Source: Pseudomonas sp. UBA5782
Lineage (GTDB): Bacteria > Pseudomonadota > Gammaproteobacteria > Pseudomonadales > Pseudomonadaceae
Assembly (NCBI GenBank): GCA_002418465.1
Contig: DIEE01000124.1
Coordinates: forward strand, 14,234 to 24,929
Direction: 5' to 3'
DNA length: 10,696 nucleotides
The notes below the pieces were generated by a model. That model did not search any database, was not told the origin of the DNA, and worked only from the letters and a program-made list of their open reading frames with translations. Shown in pieces: positions 1 through 7,616 of this stretch (positions within the stretch are counted from its first letter, which is position 1; each line of letters starts with the position of its first letter). The translations under genes were made by a program, and so were the position numbers.

Positions 1-1
1 C

Positions 2-3000
2 AAAAGCCCCTCCGTCGACAAGGCAAGCGAACTGCTGCGTCTGATCGCATTCCATCTGCCGCAATTCCACGCCATCCCGGAAAACGATGCCTGGTGGGGT
101 AAAGGTTTCACCGAGTGGGACAACGTCAAACTGGGTGCCCCGTTGTTCGACGGGCATTACCAGCCGCACGTGCCTTCCCCGGAGCTTGGTTACTACAACC
201 TTCTAGATGTCGAAGCGCTCCGTCGCCAGGCAGAGCTGGCTCGCAGCCACGGCGTGTATGGGTTCTGTTTCTACTATTACTGGTTCGACAGAAAGCGGCT
301 TCTAGAAAAGCCGGTGGATCTGCTGCTGGCCAATCCGGATATCGATCTGCCGTTCTGCCTGTGCTGGGCCAACGAAAACTGGACGCGCCGTTGGGATGGC
401 GGAGACAAGGAGATCTTGATAGCGCAGAGCTACTCTCCCGAGCTGAATGAGAAGTTTGCCGAGGACCTGATTCCGTACTTTTCCGATCCGCGCTATATCC
501 GGGTCGAAGGCAAACCGGTACTTCTCGTTTATCGCAGCGACATCATTCCGGACCTCAAGCGGACGCTGGAAAGCTGGCGCCAGACATGGCGGGATGCCGG
601 TATAGGCGAGGCCTATCTGATCGGGGTGGAGAGCTTCCAGTTCTTCTCGCCCGACGCCGCCGGCTTCGATGCGAACTGTGAGTTCCTGCCGCACCAGGTG
701 GACTTTTCCATCCTCTCCCCGGAAGAACCGTTAAAACATCCCAAGCAGCACGTCCAGTCCATCGGCGATTATGAAAAGCTCGCCGAGTTCTGGTCGTCGC
801 GTCCTCGTGCGGACTACAAGCGCTTCCGCGGACTGGTGCCGAGTTGGGACAACAGCGCGCGTCGTCGAAAAGGCGGCGCGACCATGCTGGTCAATGCCAG
901 CCCCGAGGCTTACAAGGGCTGGCTCGGCAAAACGCTGAGAAAAACGATGGAGGAATTCGAGGGCGACGAGCGCCTGGTCTTCATCAACGCCTGGAACGAA
1001 TGGGGCGAGGGCTGCCACCTCGAACCGGATGTCAAACATGGTCTGGCTTACCTCGAGGCCACGCGCGACGCGGTCAACGAAGCCGTAAGCGTCGCCGACG
1101 AAATATGCGTGCAACCCGATCCGTCGCTCGACTCCTTCGTCAAGGATTATGGGCGCTGGGTCGCCAGCAGAACGCTGTCGGTCGGCGAGGCGGATAACCT
1201 GCCGGCACGTATAGAAAGTTATTCAGGGACCTTGCAGTTCATCGTCGTCATTAGCGATAGCGAAGGCTCCCCGGAGCTTCTGAGTCGAAGCCTTCAGAGT
1301 ATTTTTGATCAGTATTATCCGGCCGCTTCCATCGTCGTTTTCTCTGCGCAGAAGAAGCCGGACGAGCTCTCGGATCGCATTCTCTGGCTCGAGCATGGCG
1401 ATGTATGGTCGGAAATGAACCGGGTCATTCCATCCGTCAGTGGTGACTGGTTCTATCTGTTGCGCGCAGGGGACGTACTGGACCCGCATGCGCTGGTGCT
1501 GTTGAGGGATCGCCTCGATGCCGAGCCGTCCTTGGCGAGTATCTACTCCGACGAAGATTCGATGGTGGGCGCGCAATATCGGGACCCCTTCTTCAAGCCG
1601 GATTTCAATCTCGATTTCCTGAGAAGTTACCCTTATTGCGGTCGCACCCTGGCCTTTGAGAAAGACAGCTTCCTCGCCGTGGGTGGATTCGATCCGTCCT
1701 TTGGCGAGCTGAGTCCGCATGACGTGATGTTCAAGCTGGTGGAAAGCCGGGGGCTGGGTTCGATCGGGCACATCGCCGAGGTATTGGTCCACTGCGATAG
1801 ACACATGGGGCATTGGCTCGCCGAGGAAGAGGTGGTAGCCAATGCCTCCCGCCTGACGTCCAACCACCTTACCCGCCTGGGGATCGCGCACAGCATTACC
1901 AGCGGTGCGCTACCCATGATCAATCGGGTGGCCTATCACAACTCCAGCCAGCCGCTGGTTTCGATCATTATTCCTACCCGGGACCAACTTCCCGTTCTGC
2001 GTCGCTGCGTTGAAACGCTTATCGAAAAGACGCGGTATGCGAACTACGAGCTGCTGATCGTCGATAACGCGAGCGAAACGCCCGAGGCCGTCGCCTGGCT
2101 GGCCGGCATGGAGCAGCTCGCCAGCGACAAGGTGCGCATCCTGCGCTATCCCCAGCCGTTCAATTATTCGGCAATCAACAACTTCGCTGCGGGACAGGCG
2201 CGTGGCGAATATCTGGTGCTGCTGAACAACGACACCGCGATCATCGAACCCGGCTGGCTGGACGCCTTGCTGAATCATGCCCGGCGGCCCGAGGTCGGGA
2301 TCGTTGGCGCCAAGCTGCACTTCCTGGATGGGACCATCCAGCACGGAGGTGTGGTGCTTGGGCTGGGTGGCCCTGCCGACCATCCGTTCATCGGCGAACA
2401 GGCCGAGGCGCCCGGCTACATGCATCGGCTGCAAGTCGATCAGAACTACAGCGTGGTCACCGCTGCCTGCCTGATGATCCGCGCCTCGGTCTATGCCGAG
2501 GTCGGTGGGCTGGACGAGGACGACTTCAAGGTCTCCTACAACGATGTCGATCTCGGTCTCAAGGTGCGTTACGCCGGCTATCTGACGGTATGGACGCCTT
2601 ATGCGGTGCTGTTGCATGAGGGCAGCGTCAGCCAGAGAAATCTGGATTCGCAGTACGCCTCGTCGAAGAAAGAGCGTTTCAACAGCGAGCAGATGGCGAT
2701 GTACGCGCGTTGGCTTCCACAGATCGCGGAAGATCCGGCCTACAACAAGAACCTCACGCTGCATGACGGCGGTTTCTCGCTGGCTGCCGAAAGTGAGCGC
2801 TTCTATTGGCAACCGTTCGCGCAAAAGGCCGTGCCGTCGATCCTGTGTCACGCCGCGGATTCGTTTGGCGGTGGGCAGTACCGGGTTCTGCAGCCGTTCA
2901 AGTCCCTGGCGCAGGCCGGTCTCGTGCAGGGTGGTTTCAGCCGTTATCTGCTGACGCCGGCCCAGGTCGAGCGCTTCAAGCCGGACTCGGTGATCCTGCA

Positions 3001-3814
3001 GCGGCAGCTGCTCGAGCCGCAGATCAACTATGTCAGCCGGCTCAAGGAGTTCTCCACGGCACTCAAGGTGTATGAGCTGGATGACTACGTCATCGAGCTT
3101 CCGCTGGGCAGCCAGCATCGCGCTGACTTCTCGCGCGAGGTCGTGCGTTCGCTGCGCAAGGTGCTGTCGCTGTGCGATCGCTTCGTCGTATCGACGGAGC
3201 CGCTGGCAGCCGCTCTCGCCGATATGCATCCGGATATTCGCGTGGTCCCGAACACGCTCGCTCCCGAATCATGGAAGGGCTTGCAGGGCCAGCGCCGCAC
3301 CGGTGGAAAACCTCGGGTGGGTTGGGCAGGGGGGCTTGGTCATGGTGGCGATCTGAGAATGATCGGCGATTTGGTCAAGGCGCTGGCTGGTGAAGTGGAC
3401 TGGGTCTTCATGGGCATGTGCCCGGACGACTGGTTGCCGTTCATTGCCGAGTACCATCCTGGCGTCCCGTTCGACCGTTATCCCGAAAGGTTGGCCAGCC
3501 TCAACCTCGATCTGGCTCTGGCGCCACTCGAGCAGAACCGTTTCAACGAGTGCAAGAGCAATCTGCGTCTCCTCGAATACGGTGCCTGTGGCTTCCCGGT
3601 CGTGTGTACCGATATCGATCCTTATCGATGCGACCTGCCTGTGACGCTGGTGAAGAACAGGTACAAGGATTGGCTCAACGCGATCCGCGCTCACTTGCAG
3701 GACCTCGACGCCACCGCGGCCATGGGCGACGCATTGCAGGCGCGTGTACGCAGTGAGTGGATGCTCGAAGGCGACAACCTGCTGGCCTGGCGCAACGCCT
3801 GGTTGCCTGACTGA
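2..3814 (+). CDS. Multidomain glycosyltransferase (WbsX/GH99-like + two GT2 + GT4-like), 5' truncated by window edge
   Basis: The reading frame is open from base 2, so the gene begins outside the window; 1270 residues are visible. Four modules can be read. (1) A WbsX/GH99-like domain, about residues 16-360, with the signature AFHLPQFH...WWGKGFTEW at 47-118, FCLCWANENW near 352-384 and AWNEWGEG.HLEPD near 985-1029. (2) A GT2-like domain, about 411-603, with YSDED at 1544-1558 and FFKPDFN, but RAGD (1463-1474) where a DXD-type metal site is usual. (3) A canonical GT2 domain, about 651-880, starting PLVSIIIPTRDQ at 1952, with LLNNDT around 2219-2236 and the later TAACLMIR and YNDVDLGLK segments. 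(4) A C-terminal GT4/GT1-like domain, about 946-1270, with GGGQYR, YELDDY and ECKSNLRLLEYGACGFPVV. Such proteins build surface glycans in the cytoplasm. The position just upstream of fliC suggests flagellin glycosylation, an inference. O-antigen synthesis is the alternative. A TTG at 143 lies inside the WbsX signature and is not the start. Confidence 0.9.
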   Translation, partial: KSPSVDKASELLRLIAFHLPQFHAIPENDAWWGKGFTEWDNVKLGAPLFDGHYQPHVPSPELGYYNLLDVEALRRQAELARSHGVYGFCFYYYWFDRKRLLEKPVDLLLANPDIDLPFCLCWANENWTRRWDGGDKEILIAQSYSPELNEKFAEDLIPYFSDPRYIRVEGKPVLLVYRSDIIPDLKRTLESWRQTWRDAGIGEAYLIGVESFQFFSPDAAGFDANCEFLPHQVDFSILSPEEPLKHPKQHVQSIGDYEKLAEFWSSRPRADYKRFRGLVPSWDNSARRRKGGATMLVNASPEAYKGWLGKTLRKTMEEFEGDERLVFINAWNEWGEGCHLEPDVKHGLAYLEATRDAVNEAVSVADEICVQPDPSLDSFVKDYGRWVASRTLSVGEADNLPARIESYSGTLQFIVVISDSEGSPELLSRSLQSIFDQYYPAASIVVFSAQKKPDELSDRILWLEHGDVWSEMNRVIPSVSGDWFYLLRAGDVLDPHALVLLRDRLDAEPSLASIYSDEDSMVGAQYRDPFFKPDFNLDFLRSYPYCGRTLAFEKDSFLAVGGFDPSFGELSPHDVMFKLVESRGLGSIGHIAEVLVHCDRHMGHWLAEEEVVANASRLTSNHLTRLGIAHSITSGALPMINRVAYHNSSQPLVSIIIPTRDQLPVLRRCVETLIEKTRYANYELLIVDNASETPEAVAWLAGMEQLASDKVRILRYPQPFNYSAINNFAAGQARGEYLVLLNNDTAIIEPGWLDALLNHARRPEVGIVGAKLHFLDGTIQHGGVVLGLGGPADHPFIGEQAEAPGYMHRLQVDQNYSVVTAACLMIRASVYAEVGGLDEDDFKVSYNDVDLGLKVRYAGYLTVWTPYAVLLHEGSVSQRNLDSQYASSKKERFNSEQMAMYARWLPQIAEDPAYNKNLTLHDGGFSLAAESERFYWQPFAQKAVPSILCHAADSFGGGQYRVLQPFKSLAQAGLVQGGFSRYLLTPAQVERFKPDSVILQRQLLEPQINYVSRLKEFSTALKVYELDDYVIELPLGSQHRADFSREVVRSLRKVLSLCDRFVVSTEPLAAALADMHPDIRVVPNTLAPESWKGLQGQRRTGGKPRVGWAGGLGHGGDLRMIGDLVKALAGEVDWVFMGMCPDDWLPFIAEYHPGVPFDRYPERLASLNLDLALAPLEQNRFNECKSNLRLLEYGACGFPVVCTDIDPYRCDLPVTLVKNRYKDWLNAIRAHLQDLDATAAMGDALQARVRSEWMLEGDNLLAWRNAWLPD

Positions 3815-3820
3815 AACCGC

Positions 3821-3847
3821 TAAAGTTTCGCGAGCCCGGACCGATAG
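3821..3847 (+). promoter_or_regulatory. Distal FliA (sigma-28) type promoter upstream of fliC
   Basis: TAAAGTTT (3821-3828) is an exact match to the enteric sigma-28 -35 box. It is followed by exactly 11 bases and then ACCGATAG (3840-3847), six of eight matches to GCCGATAA. It begins seven bases after the glycosyltransferase stop codon. A transcript from here would start near 3854 and carry a leader of about 190 bases before fliC, including the hairpin at 3866-3889. Motif and spacing are seen directly; activity is inferred. Confidence 0.6.
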
Positions 3848-3865
3848 CCTGGATGCCTGAAACAT

Positions 3866-3889
3866 GGCTCCGTGGTGATGTTCGGAGCC
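3866..3889. other. Hairpin between the two fliC promoters
   Basis: GGCTCCG (3866-3872) and CGGAGCC (3883-3889) are perfect 7-base inverted arms around a 10-base loop. No T-run follows on either strand, so it is not a standard intrinsic terminator. It could be a leader element of the distal-promoter transcript, a 3' end structure of the glycosyltransferase message or a protein-binding dyad. No coding potential was recognised in the 229 bases between the two genes. Confidence 0.5.
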
Positions 3890-3935
3890 TCGCGAGAGCG
3901 GTCAAGCCCCGCAGCAAAAAAGTTTGAAAAAACGT

Positions 3936-3962
3936 TAAAGCTTTCCGGCGGCACGACGATAA
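3936..3962 (+). promoter_or_regulatory. Proximal FliA (sigma-28) promoter of fliC
   Basis: TAAAGCTT (3936-3943), an 11-base spacer, and GACGATAA (3955-3962), which matches GCCGATAA at seven of eight positions. Upstream lies an A-rich stretch with two A-tracts (about 3915-3933) that could act as an UP-like element or bend the DNA. Predicted start near 3969 gives a leader of about 75 bases. Flagellin genes are classically FliA-dependent, so this is the likely main fliC promoter. Confidence 0.85.
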
Positions 3963-3988
3963 ACATCACGAAAGCTCTCTAGGCCAAT

Positions 3989-4010
3989 CCCGGCGGTTGC
4001 CAAGGCCGGG
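3989..4010 (+). other. fliC leader hairpin
   Basis: CCCGGC (3989-3994) pairs with GCCGGG (4005-4010) around a 10-base loop, inside the predicted fliC 5' untranslated region. It ends 21 bases before the GAGG ribosome binding site at 4032-4035, so it does not mask it. A role in message stability is plausible for a very abundant transcript but is not shown. Confidence 0.45.
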
Positions 4011-4043
4011 AGTCGTACAAGCCCACACCACGAGGTTCTCGTC

Positions 4044-5489
4044 ATGGCTCTTACCGTCAACACCAACATTGCCGCACTGAATACCCAGAAGAACCTGAAC
4101 AGGTCTTCCGACGCCCTTTCGACCACCATGCAACGTCTGTCCAGTGGCCTGAAAATCAACAGCGCCAAAGACGATGCGGCTGGCCTGCAGATCTCCAACC
4201 GCCTGACCAGCCAGATCAACGGCCTGGACGTAGCGGTCAAGAACTCCAACGATGGCATCTCCATCGCGCAGACCGCCGAAGGCGCCATGCAGGAATCCAC
4301 CAACATCCTGCAGCGTATGCGTGAACTGGCACTGCAATCGGCCAACGGCTCGAACAGCGACGAAGACCGCAATTCCCTGCAGGCCGAATACTCGCAGCTC
4401 ACCACTGAGCTGACCCGTATCGCCAGCACCACCACCTTCGGTGGTCGCAACCTGCTCGACGGCTCTTTTGGTACTTCCAGCTTCCAGGTCGGCGCCAACG
4501 CCAACGAAACCATCAACCTGACCCTGGGTAACGTTTCGGCCAGCAAAATCGGTTCGCAACAGGCTTCCGCCGAAGCTGCCGTTGTTGCCAGCGGTTCCGC
4601 TGCTGGTGCAGGCACCATCACCGTTACCGGTGGCGGCAAGACCAAGGACGTCGATATCGAAGCCGGTGCTTCTGCCAAGGACATCGCCAAGGGCCTGAAC
4701 AACTCGATTACCGGCCTGAGCGCCACTGCCTCCACGACCGCACAGCTGAGCATCGATACCGGTAGCGGCGCTGCAACCAGTGGTGCTTCGTTCACCGTCA
4801 ACGTTGGTTCCGCCTCGGCGAACATCGTCGGTGCGACTTCGACCTCCGATCTGGCTGACCAGCTGAGCTCCAACGCCTCGGCACTGGGTATTTCGGTCAA
4901 CTACAACGAGGAGAGCGGCGAGCTTTCGATCACCTCCAGCAGTGGCGAAAACATCTCCTTCGGCGTGACCGCAGGTCAGACTGCCGCCGCCGCAGGCGTG
5001 AAGGTTGCCGTGCAGGACGAGGACGGTGTGTTTGGTGCCGGAACCCAGGTCGCCAATGGCCAGAGCATCCGTGGCACCGTCGATTTGAACTCGGCCAAGG
5101 CCTACAGCCTGACCGACAAGACCGGCACAGTAGCGGCTACCGTGTTTGGCAGCGGCACTACCAAGTCCGAGCTGACCAGCGTTACCGACACCGACATCAC
5201 TTCTGCAAAAGGCTCGCAGGACGCAATCTCGGTCATCGACAAGGCGATCTCCAACATCGACTCGCAGCGTGCTGACCTCGGCGCCGTGCAGAACCGCTTC
5301 GACAGCACGGTTTCGAACCTGCAGAGTATCTCCGAGAACTCCACGGCTGCCCGCAGCCGCGTTCAGGACGCCGACTTCGCAGCTGAAACTGCCGAGCTGA
5401 CCAAGCAGCAAACGCTGCAACAGGCATCCACGGCTATCTTGGCCCAGGCCAACCAGCTGCCGTCCTCGGTTCTTAAGCTGCTCCAGTAA
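4044..5489 (+). CDS. fliC: Flagellin, filament structural protein
   Basis: 481 residues, subunit of the extracellular flagellar filament. The conserved N-terminal D0/D1 region (about 1-140) begins ALTVNTNIAALNTQKNLNRS and contains LQRMRELALQSANG from residue 89, the segment that corresponds to the TLR5-recognised and inter-subunit helix of other flagellins. The conserved C-terminal D1/D0 region (about 395-481) includes SRVQDADFAAETAELTK and ends VLKLLQ. The central 250 residues are Ser/Thr/Ala/Gly-rich and variable, with two modules resembling the flagellin IN motif (4614-4770 and 4788-4967); these surface-exposed parts are the usual sites of O-glycosylation. The ATG at 4044 has GAGG eight bases upstream. 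The length is close to the b-type flagellin of P. aeruginosa (about 488 residues), but I do not assign a serotype. It is followed by a strong terminator, consistent with a mainly monocistronic message. Confidence 0.97.
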   Translation: MALTVNTNIAALNTQKNLNRSSDALSTTMQRLSSGLKINSAKDDAAGLQISNRLTSQINGLDVAVKNSNDGISIAQTAEGAMQESTNILQRMRELALQSANGSNSDEDRNSLQAEYSQLTTELTRIASTTTFGGRNLLDGSFGTSSFQVGANANETINLTLGNVSASKIGSQQASAEAAVVASGSAAGAGTITVTGGGKTKDVDIEAGASAKDIAKGLNNSITGLSATASTTAQLSIDTGSGAATSGASFTVNVGSASANIVGATSTSDLADQLSSNASALGISVNYNEESGELSITSSSGENISFGVTAGQTAAAAGVKVAVQDEDGVFGAGTQVANGQSIRGTVDLNSAKAYSLTDKTGTVAATVFGSGTTKSELTSVTDTDITSAKGSQDAISVIDKAISNIDSQRADLGAVQNRFDSTVSNLQSISENSTAARSRVQDADFAAETAELTKQQTLQQASTAILAQANQLPSSVLKLLQ

Positions 5490-5504
5490 CAGGGCCTAAA
5501 AGAT

Positions 5505-5539
5505 AAAAGGGGGAAGTGCGTGAGCGCCTTCCCCCTTTT
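5505..5539 (+). terminator. Intrinsic terminator after fliC
   Basis: AAAAGGGGGAAG (5505-5516) and CTTCCCCCTTTT (5528-5539) form a perfect 12-bp stem around an 11-base loop, 15 bases after the fliC stop. The T-tract lies within the 3' arm and the A-tract in the 5' arm, so it could work in both directions. Partial read-through would feed flaG, which has no clear promoter of its own. Confidence 0.88.
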
Positions 5540-5559
5540 CCCGTTGCGAGGTGGACTCC

Positions 5560-5913
5560 ATGAATATCATCACTCCCAATCTGCAATACGGTACGTCCAA
5601 GGGCGTTGCCGCTGGAACTGAAAGCAAAGCTTCTTCCGAGAACAGCGTTGTCCCGACGACGGCGAGTGCGAAAGGTGCGGGTGCGGTCGATCGCGACCAG
5701 CTTGATTCTGCCGTTGCGTCCATGCAGGACTATGCGCAGTCGGTTAAACGAAACCTTGATTTCCATATCGATGATTCGACTGGGCGAGTCGTAGTTCAGG
5801 TTATCGCCAGCGATTCCGGCGAATTGATTCGGCAGATCCCTTCCGAAGAGGTGCTTGAGTTGGCCGCAAGCCTGGATGACGTCCGCAGTTTGATGTTCCG
5901 CGAACAGGCCTGA
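5560..5913 (+). CDS. flaG: FlaG family flagellar protein
   Basis: 117 residues from the ATG at 5560. The conserved FlaG core is at the C-terminal end: NLDFHIDDSTGRVVVQVI followed by SGELIRQIPSEEVLELAASL. The first half (to about residue 60) is polar, Ser/Ala-rich and not conserved, as usual for the family. FlaG proteins lie between fliC and fliD in polar flagellates and influence filament length; the mechanism is unclear. The frame also has a GTG at 5551, but GAGG at 5548-5551 sits eight bases before the ATG and overlaps that GTG, so the ATG is preferred. Seventy bases separate it from fliC, mostly taken up by the terminator. Confidence 0.92.
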   Translation: MNIITPNLQYGTSKGVAAGTESKASSENSVVPTTASAKGAGAVDRDQLDSAVASMQDYAQSVKRNLDFHIDDSTGRVVVQVIASDSGELIRQIPSEEVLELAASLDDVRSLMFREQA

Positions 5914-5976
5914 TTGGCGCGAGATTTGCTAAAGGAATGTACTACCGCCACTAAAATGGCATAGAGGATTACGACG

Positions 5977-7467
5977 ATGGTCACTACTACTTCTACTACG
6001 GGAACGACATCGACGGCGGCTACTACCAGTTCCACGTCGAGCAAAACTTCGATCACCGGCCTGGGTTCCGGACTGGATATCGACGCCCTGGTAGAGGCTA
6101 CCGTCAACGCGGAAAAGGCACCCAAGCAGGGACAGATCGATCGTCTCACTGCGAAGACCGAAACCAGCTTGTCAGCGGTTGGCACTTTGAGGGCTGCGAT
6201 GGAAGCCTTCGAGGCTTCATTGACGGCGCTGACTTCGAACAAGACCAGCTTCGACGGCCTCGCTGCGAAGTCGAGCTCCGATACGGTAGCCACCGTCACC
6301 GCCAATTCGGGGGCGGTGGCCGGTTCCTACGCTCTCAGTGTGACCAACTTGGCCACGGCTTCCAGGGTTGCGACGGCAAGCCTGAGCAGTGGTAGCAGTA
6401 CGACCTTCGCATCGGGCGGCAAGTTGACGATCGACGTGGGTAACAATGCCACCTACTCGGTGAATGTCTCTGCCGGGGCGTCGCTGAGCAGCATCCGCGA
6501 TTCGATCAACTCGCAGTTGTCCTCATCGGCAGGTATCTCGGCGAACATCGTCACCGACTCCAACGGCTCGCGCCTGGTGCTTTCCTCGGAAACCACGGGT
6601 GAGAACACCGATATCTTCATGTCGGGTACCGGTGATCTTTCCGTGCTGAACGTCAACGTCACCTCGACGACCGACGACGACGGCGTAGTTACCGTTGCGC
6701 ACAATCTGCAGAAGCAGAGTGGCACCGGTGCCGGCTACATTACGCTGGCCGGGGATGCCAAGTTCACCCTCGATGGGCTGGAGATGACCAGCTCCACCAA
6801 TACCACCTCGGCGCTCAGCGGGCTGTCCATCACGCTGACTGGCAAGGGCGATTCGACCATATCGATGTCGACCAATACCGATGGTATCAAGACGTCGGTC
6901 GAGAGTTTCGTCACCGCTTACAACACCCTGATGACGGTGACCAACGCGCTCACCAAGGTGACCGTGTCCACCGATGGCAGCAGCACGGACGCGGGGGCAC
7001 TGGTCGGCGATGCGACCATGCGTACCATGATGAACTCGATCCGCAGTGCTCTGGTCGACCCTTCCACCACCAGCGGCAACCTGAGCATTCTTGCCCAGTT
7101 GGGCGTCTCGACGCAGAGGGACGGCACTCTCAAGGTCGATGAAACGGCGCTGACCGCAGGGCTCGAGGCCAACTACGACTCCGTCAAATCCTTCTTCACC
7201 GGAGATGACGGGCTGATCTCGCGTCTGGGTAACGTCACCTCCGTCTACACCGCCACCGGCGGCCTTCTCGAGACCAAGGAGGACGCGCTGCAGGGCACGC
7301 TCGACAGCCTGGATACCCAGCAGGATTCGCTGGATCGGCGCATCGAGACGCTGCAGACCAGCCTCTACAGCAAGTACAACACCATGGACGCGCTGGTGGC
7401 CCAGCTCAACGCGACCAGCTCGAGCATTCTTGAGACGCTGAATGCGCTGAACAACAGCGACGATTGA
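5977..7467 (+). CDS. fliD: Flagellar filament cap protein (hook-associated protein 2)
   Basis: 496 residues. FliD forms the oligomeric cap at the filament tip that folds exported flagellin into place; in P. aeruginosa it has also been described as a mucin adhesin. The N-terminal FliD domain is clear: ITGLGSGLDIDALVEATVNAE (about residues 26-46), followed by a helical stretch and GSYALSVTNLATASRV. A flagellin hook IN-like module lies at about residues 149-214 (6421-6618). The C-terminal FliD domain ends in a predicted coiled coil (about 428-490) with DSLDTQQDSLDRRIETLQ. The ATG at 5977 has AGAGGA at 5963-5968, eight bases upstream. Ahead of the conserved core is an unusual leader in which 18 of the first 24 residues are Ser or Thr. 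It follows flaG by 63 bases with no convincing promoter, so it is probably co-transcribed with flaG. Confidence 0.96.
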   Translation: MVTTTSTTGTTSTAATTSSTSSKTSITGLGSGLDIDALVEATVNAEKAPKQGQIDRLTAKTETSLSAVGTLRAAMEAFEASLTALTSNKTSFDGLAAKSSSDTVATVTANSGAVAGSYALSVTNLATASRVATASLSSGSSTTFASGGKLTIDVGNNATYSVNVSAGASLSSIRDSINSQLSSSAGISANIVTDSNGSRLVLSSETTGENTDIFMSGTGDLSVLNVNVTSTTDDDGVVTVAHNLQKQSGTGAGYITLAGDAKFTLDGLEMTSSTNTTSALSGLSITLTGKGDSTISMSTNTDGIKTSVESFVTAYNTLMTVTNALTKVTVSTDGSSTDAGALVGDATMRTMMNSIRSALVDPSTTSGNLSILAQLGVSTQRDGTLKVDETALTAGLEANYDSVKSFFTGDDGLISRLGNVTSVYTATGGLLETKEDALQGTLDSLDTQQDSLDRRIETLQTSLYSKYNTMDALVAQLNATSSSILETLNALNNSDD

Positions 7468-7473
7468 TGTGCC

Positions 7474-7493
7474 GCGGTGGCGCTGTCCACCGC
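7474..7493. repeat. Small inverted repeat just after fliD
   Basis: GCGGTGG (7474-7480) and CCACCGC (7487-7493) are perfect 7-bp arms around a 6-base loop, seven bases after the fliD stop. There is no T-run directly behind it. It may stabilise the 3' end of the fliD message, working with the larger terminator-like hairpin that begins at 7500. Confidence 0.5.
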
Positions 7494-7499
7494 CGCGAT

Positions 7500-7556
7500 A
7501 GCCGCGTATCTGCTAGGGTGGCATGGTCAGCACCGCAAGTGGCTACGCGGCTTTTT
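7500..7556 (+). terminator. Probable intrinsic terminator after fliD
   Basis: AGCCGCGTA (7500-7508) pairs perfectly with TACGCGGCT (7544-7552), and the T-run extends to 7556. The 35-base loop is long for a terminator but contains a smaller GGTG/CACC pairing (7517-7520 with 7531-7534) that would compact it. With the FliA-type promoter at 7617, it suggests that the fliD and fliS transcripts are separate. Confidence 0.6.
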
Positions 7557-7616
7557 GCTAGGTACTGCTTCGCTTTTCCTGCCGCGCTTTTCTCCGGGCA
7601 AATTTGCGTTCTGCGC

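Noticed and set aside
1910..3229. Long open frame of 439 codons on the - strand inside the glycosyltransferase
   Set aside because: It lies fully antisense to a clear domain-bearing gene, has no recognisable protein features, and is a typical GC-rich mirror frame.
143..3814. TTG at 143 as the start of the glycosyltransferase
   Set aside because: The frame stays open to base 2, and the WbsX signature beginning AFHLPQFH at 47 lies upstream of it, so the gene is simply cut by the window edge.
3866..3889. Terminator for the glycosyltransferase gene
   Set aside because: The stem is good, but no T-run follows on either strand, so I record it as a hairpin only.
3966..5420. 484-codon open frame on the - strand opposite fliC
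   Set aside because: It mirrors flagellin codon use (Gly/Val/Ala-rich with no domain pattern) and would need to overlap nearly all of fliC.
5930..5954. FliA-like promoter before fliD (TAAAGGAA ... GCCACTAA)
   Set aside because: The spacer is 9 rather than 11 bases and the -10 box has two mismatches in the core; the other three sites in this window keep the spacing exactly.
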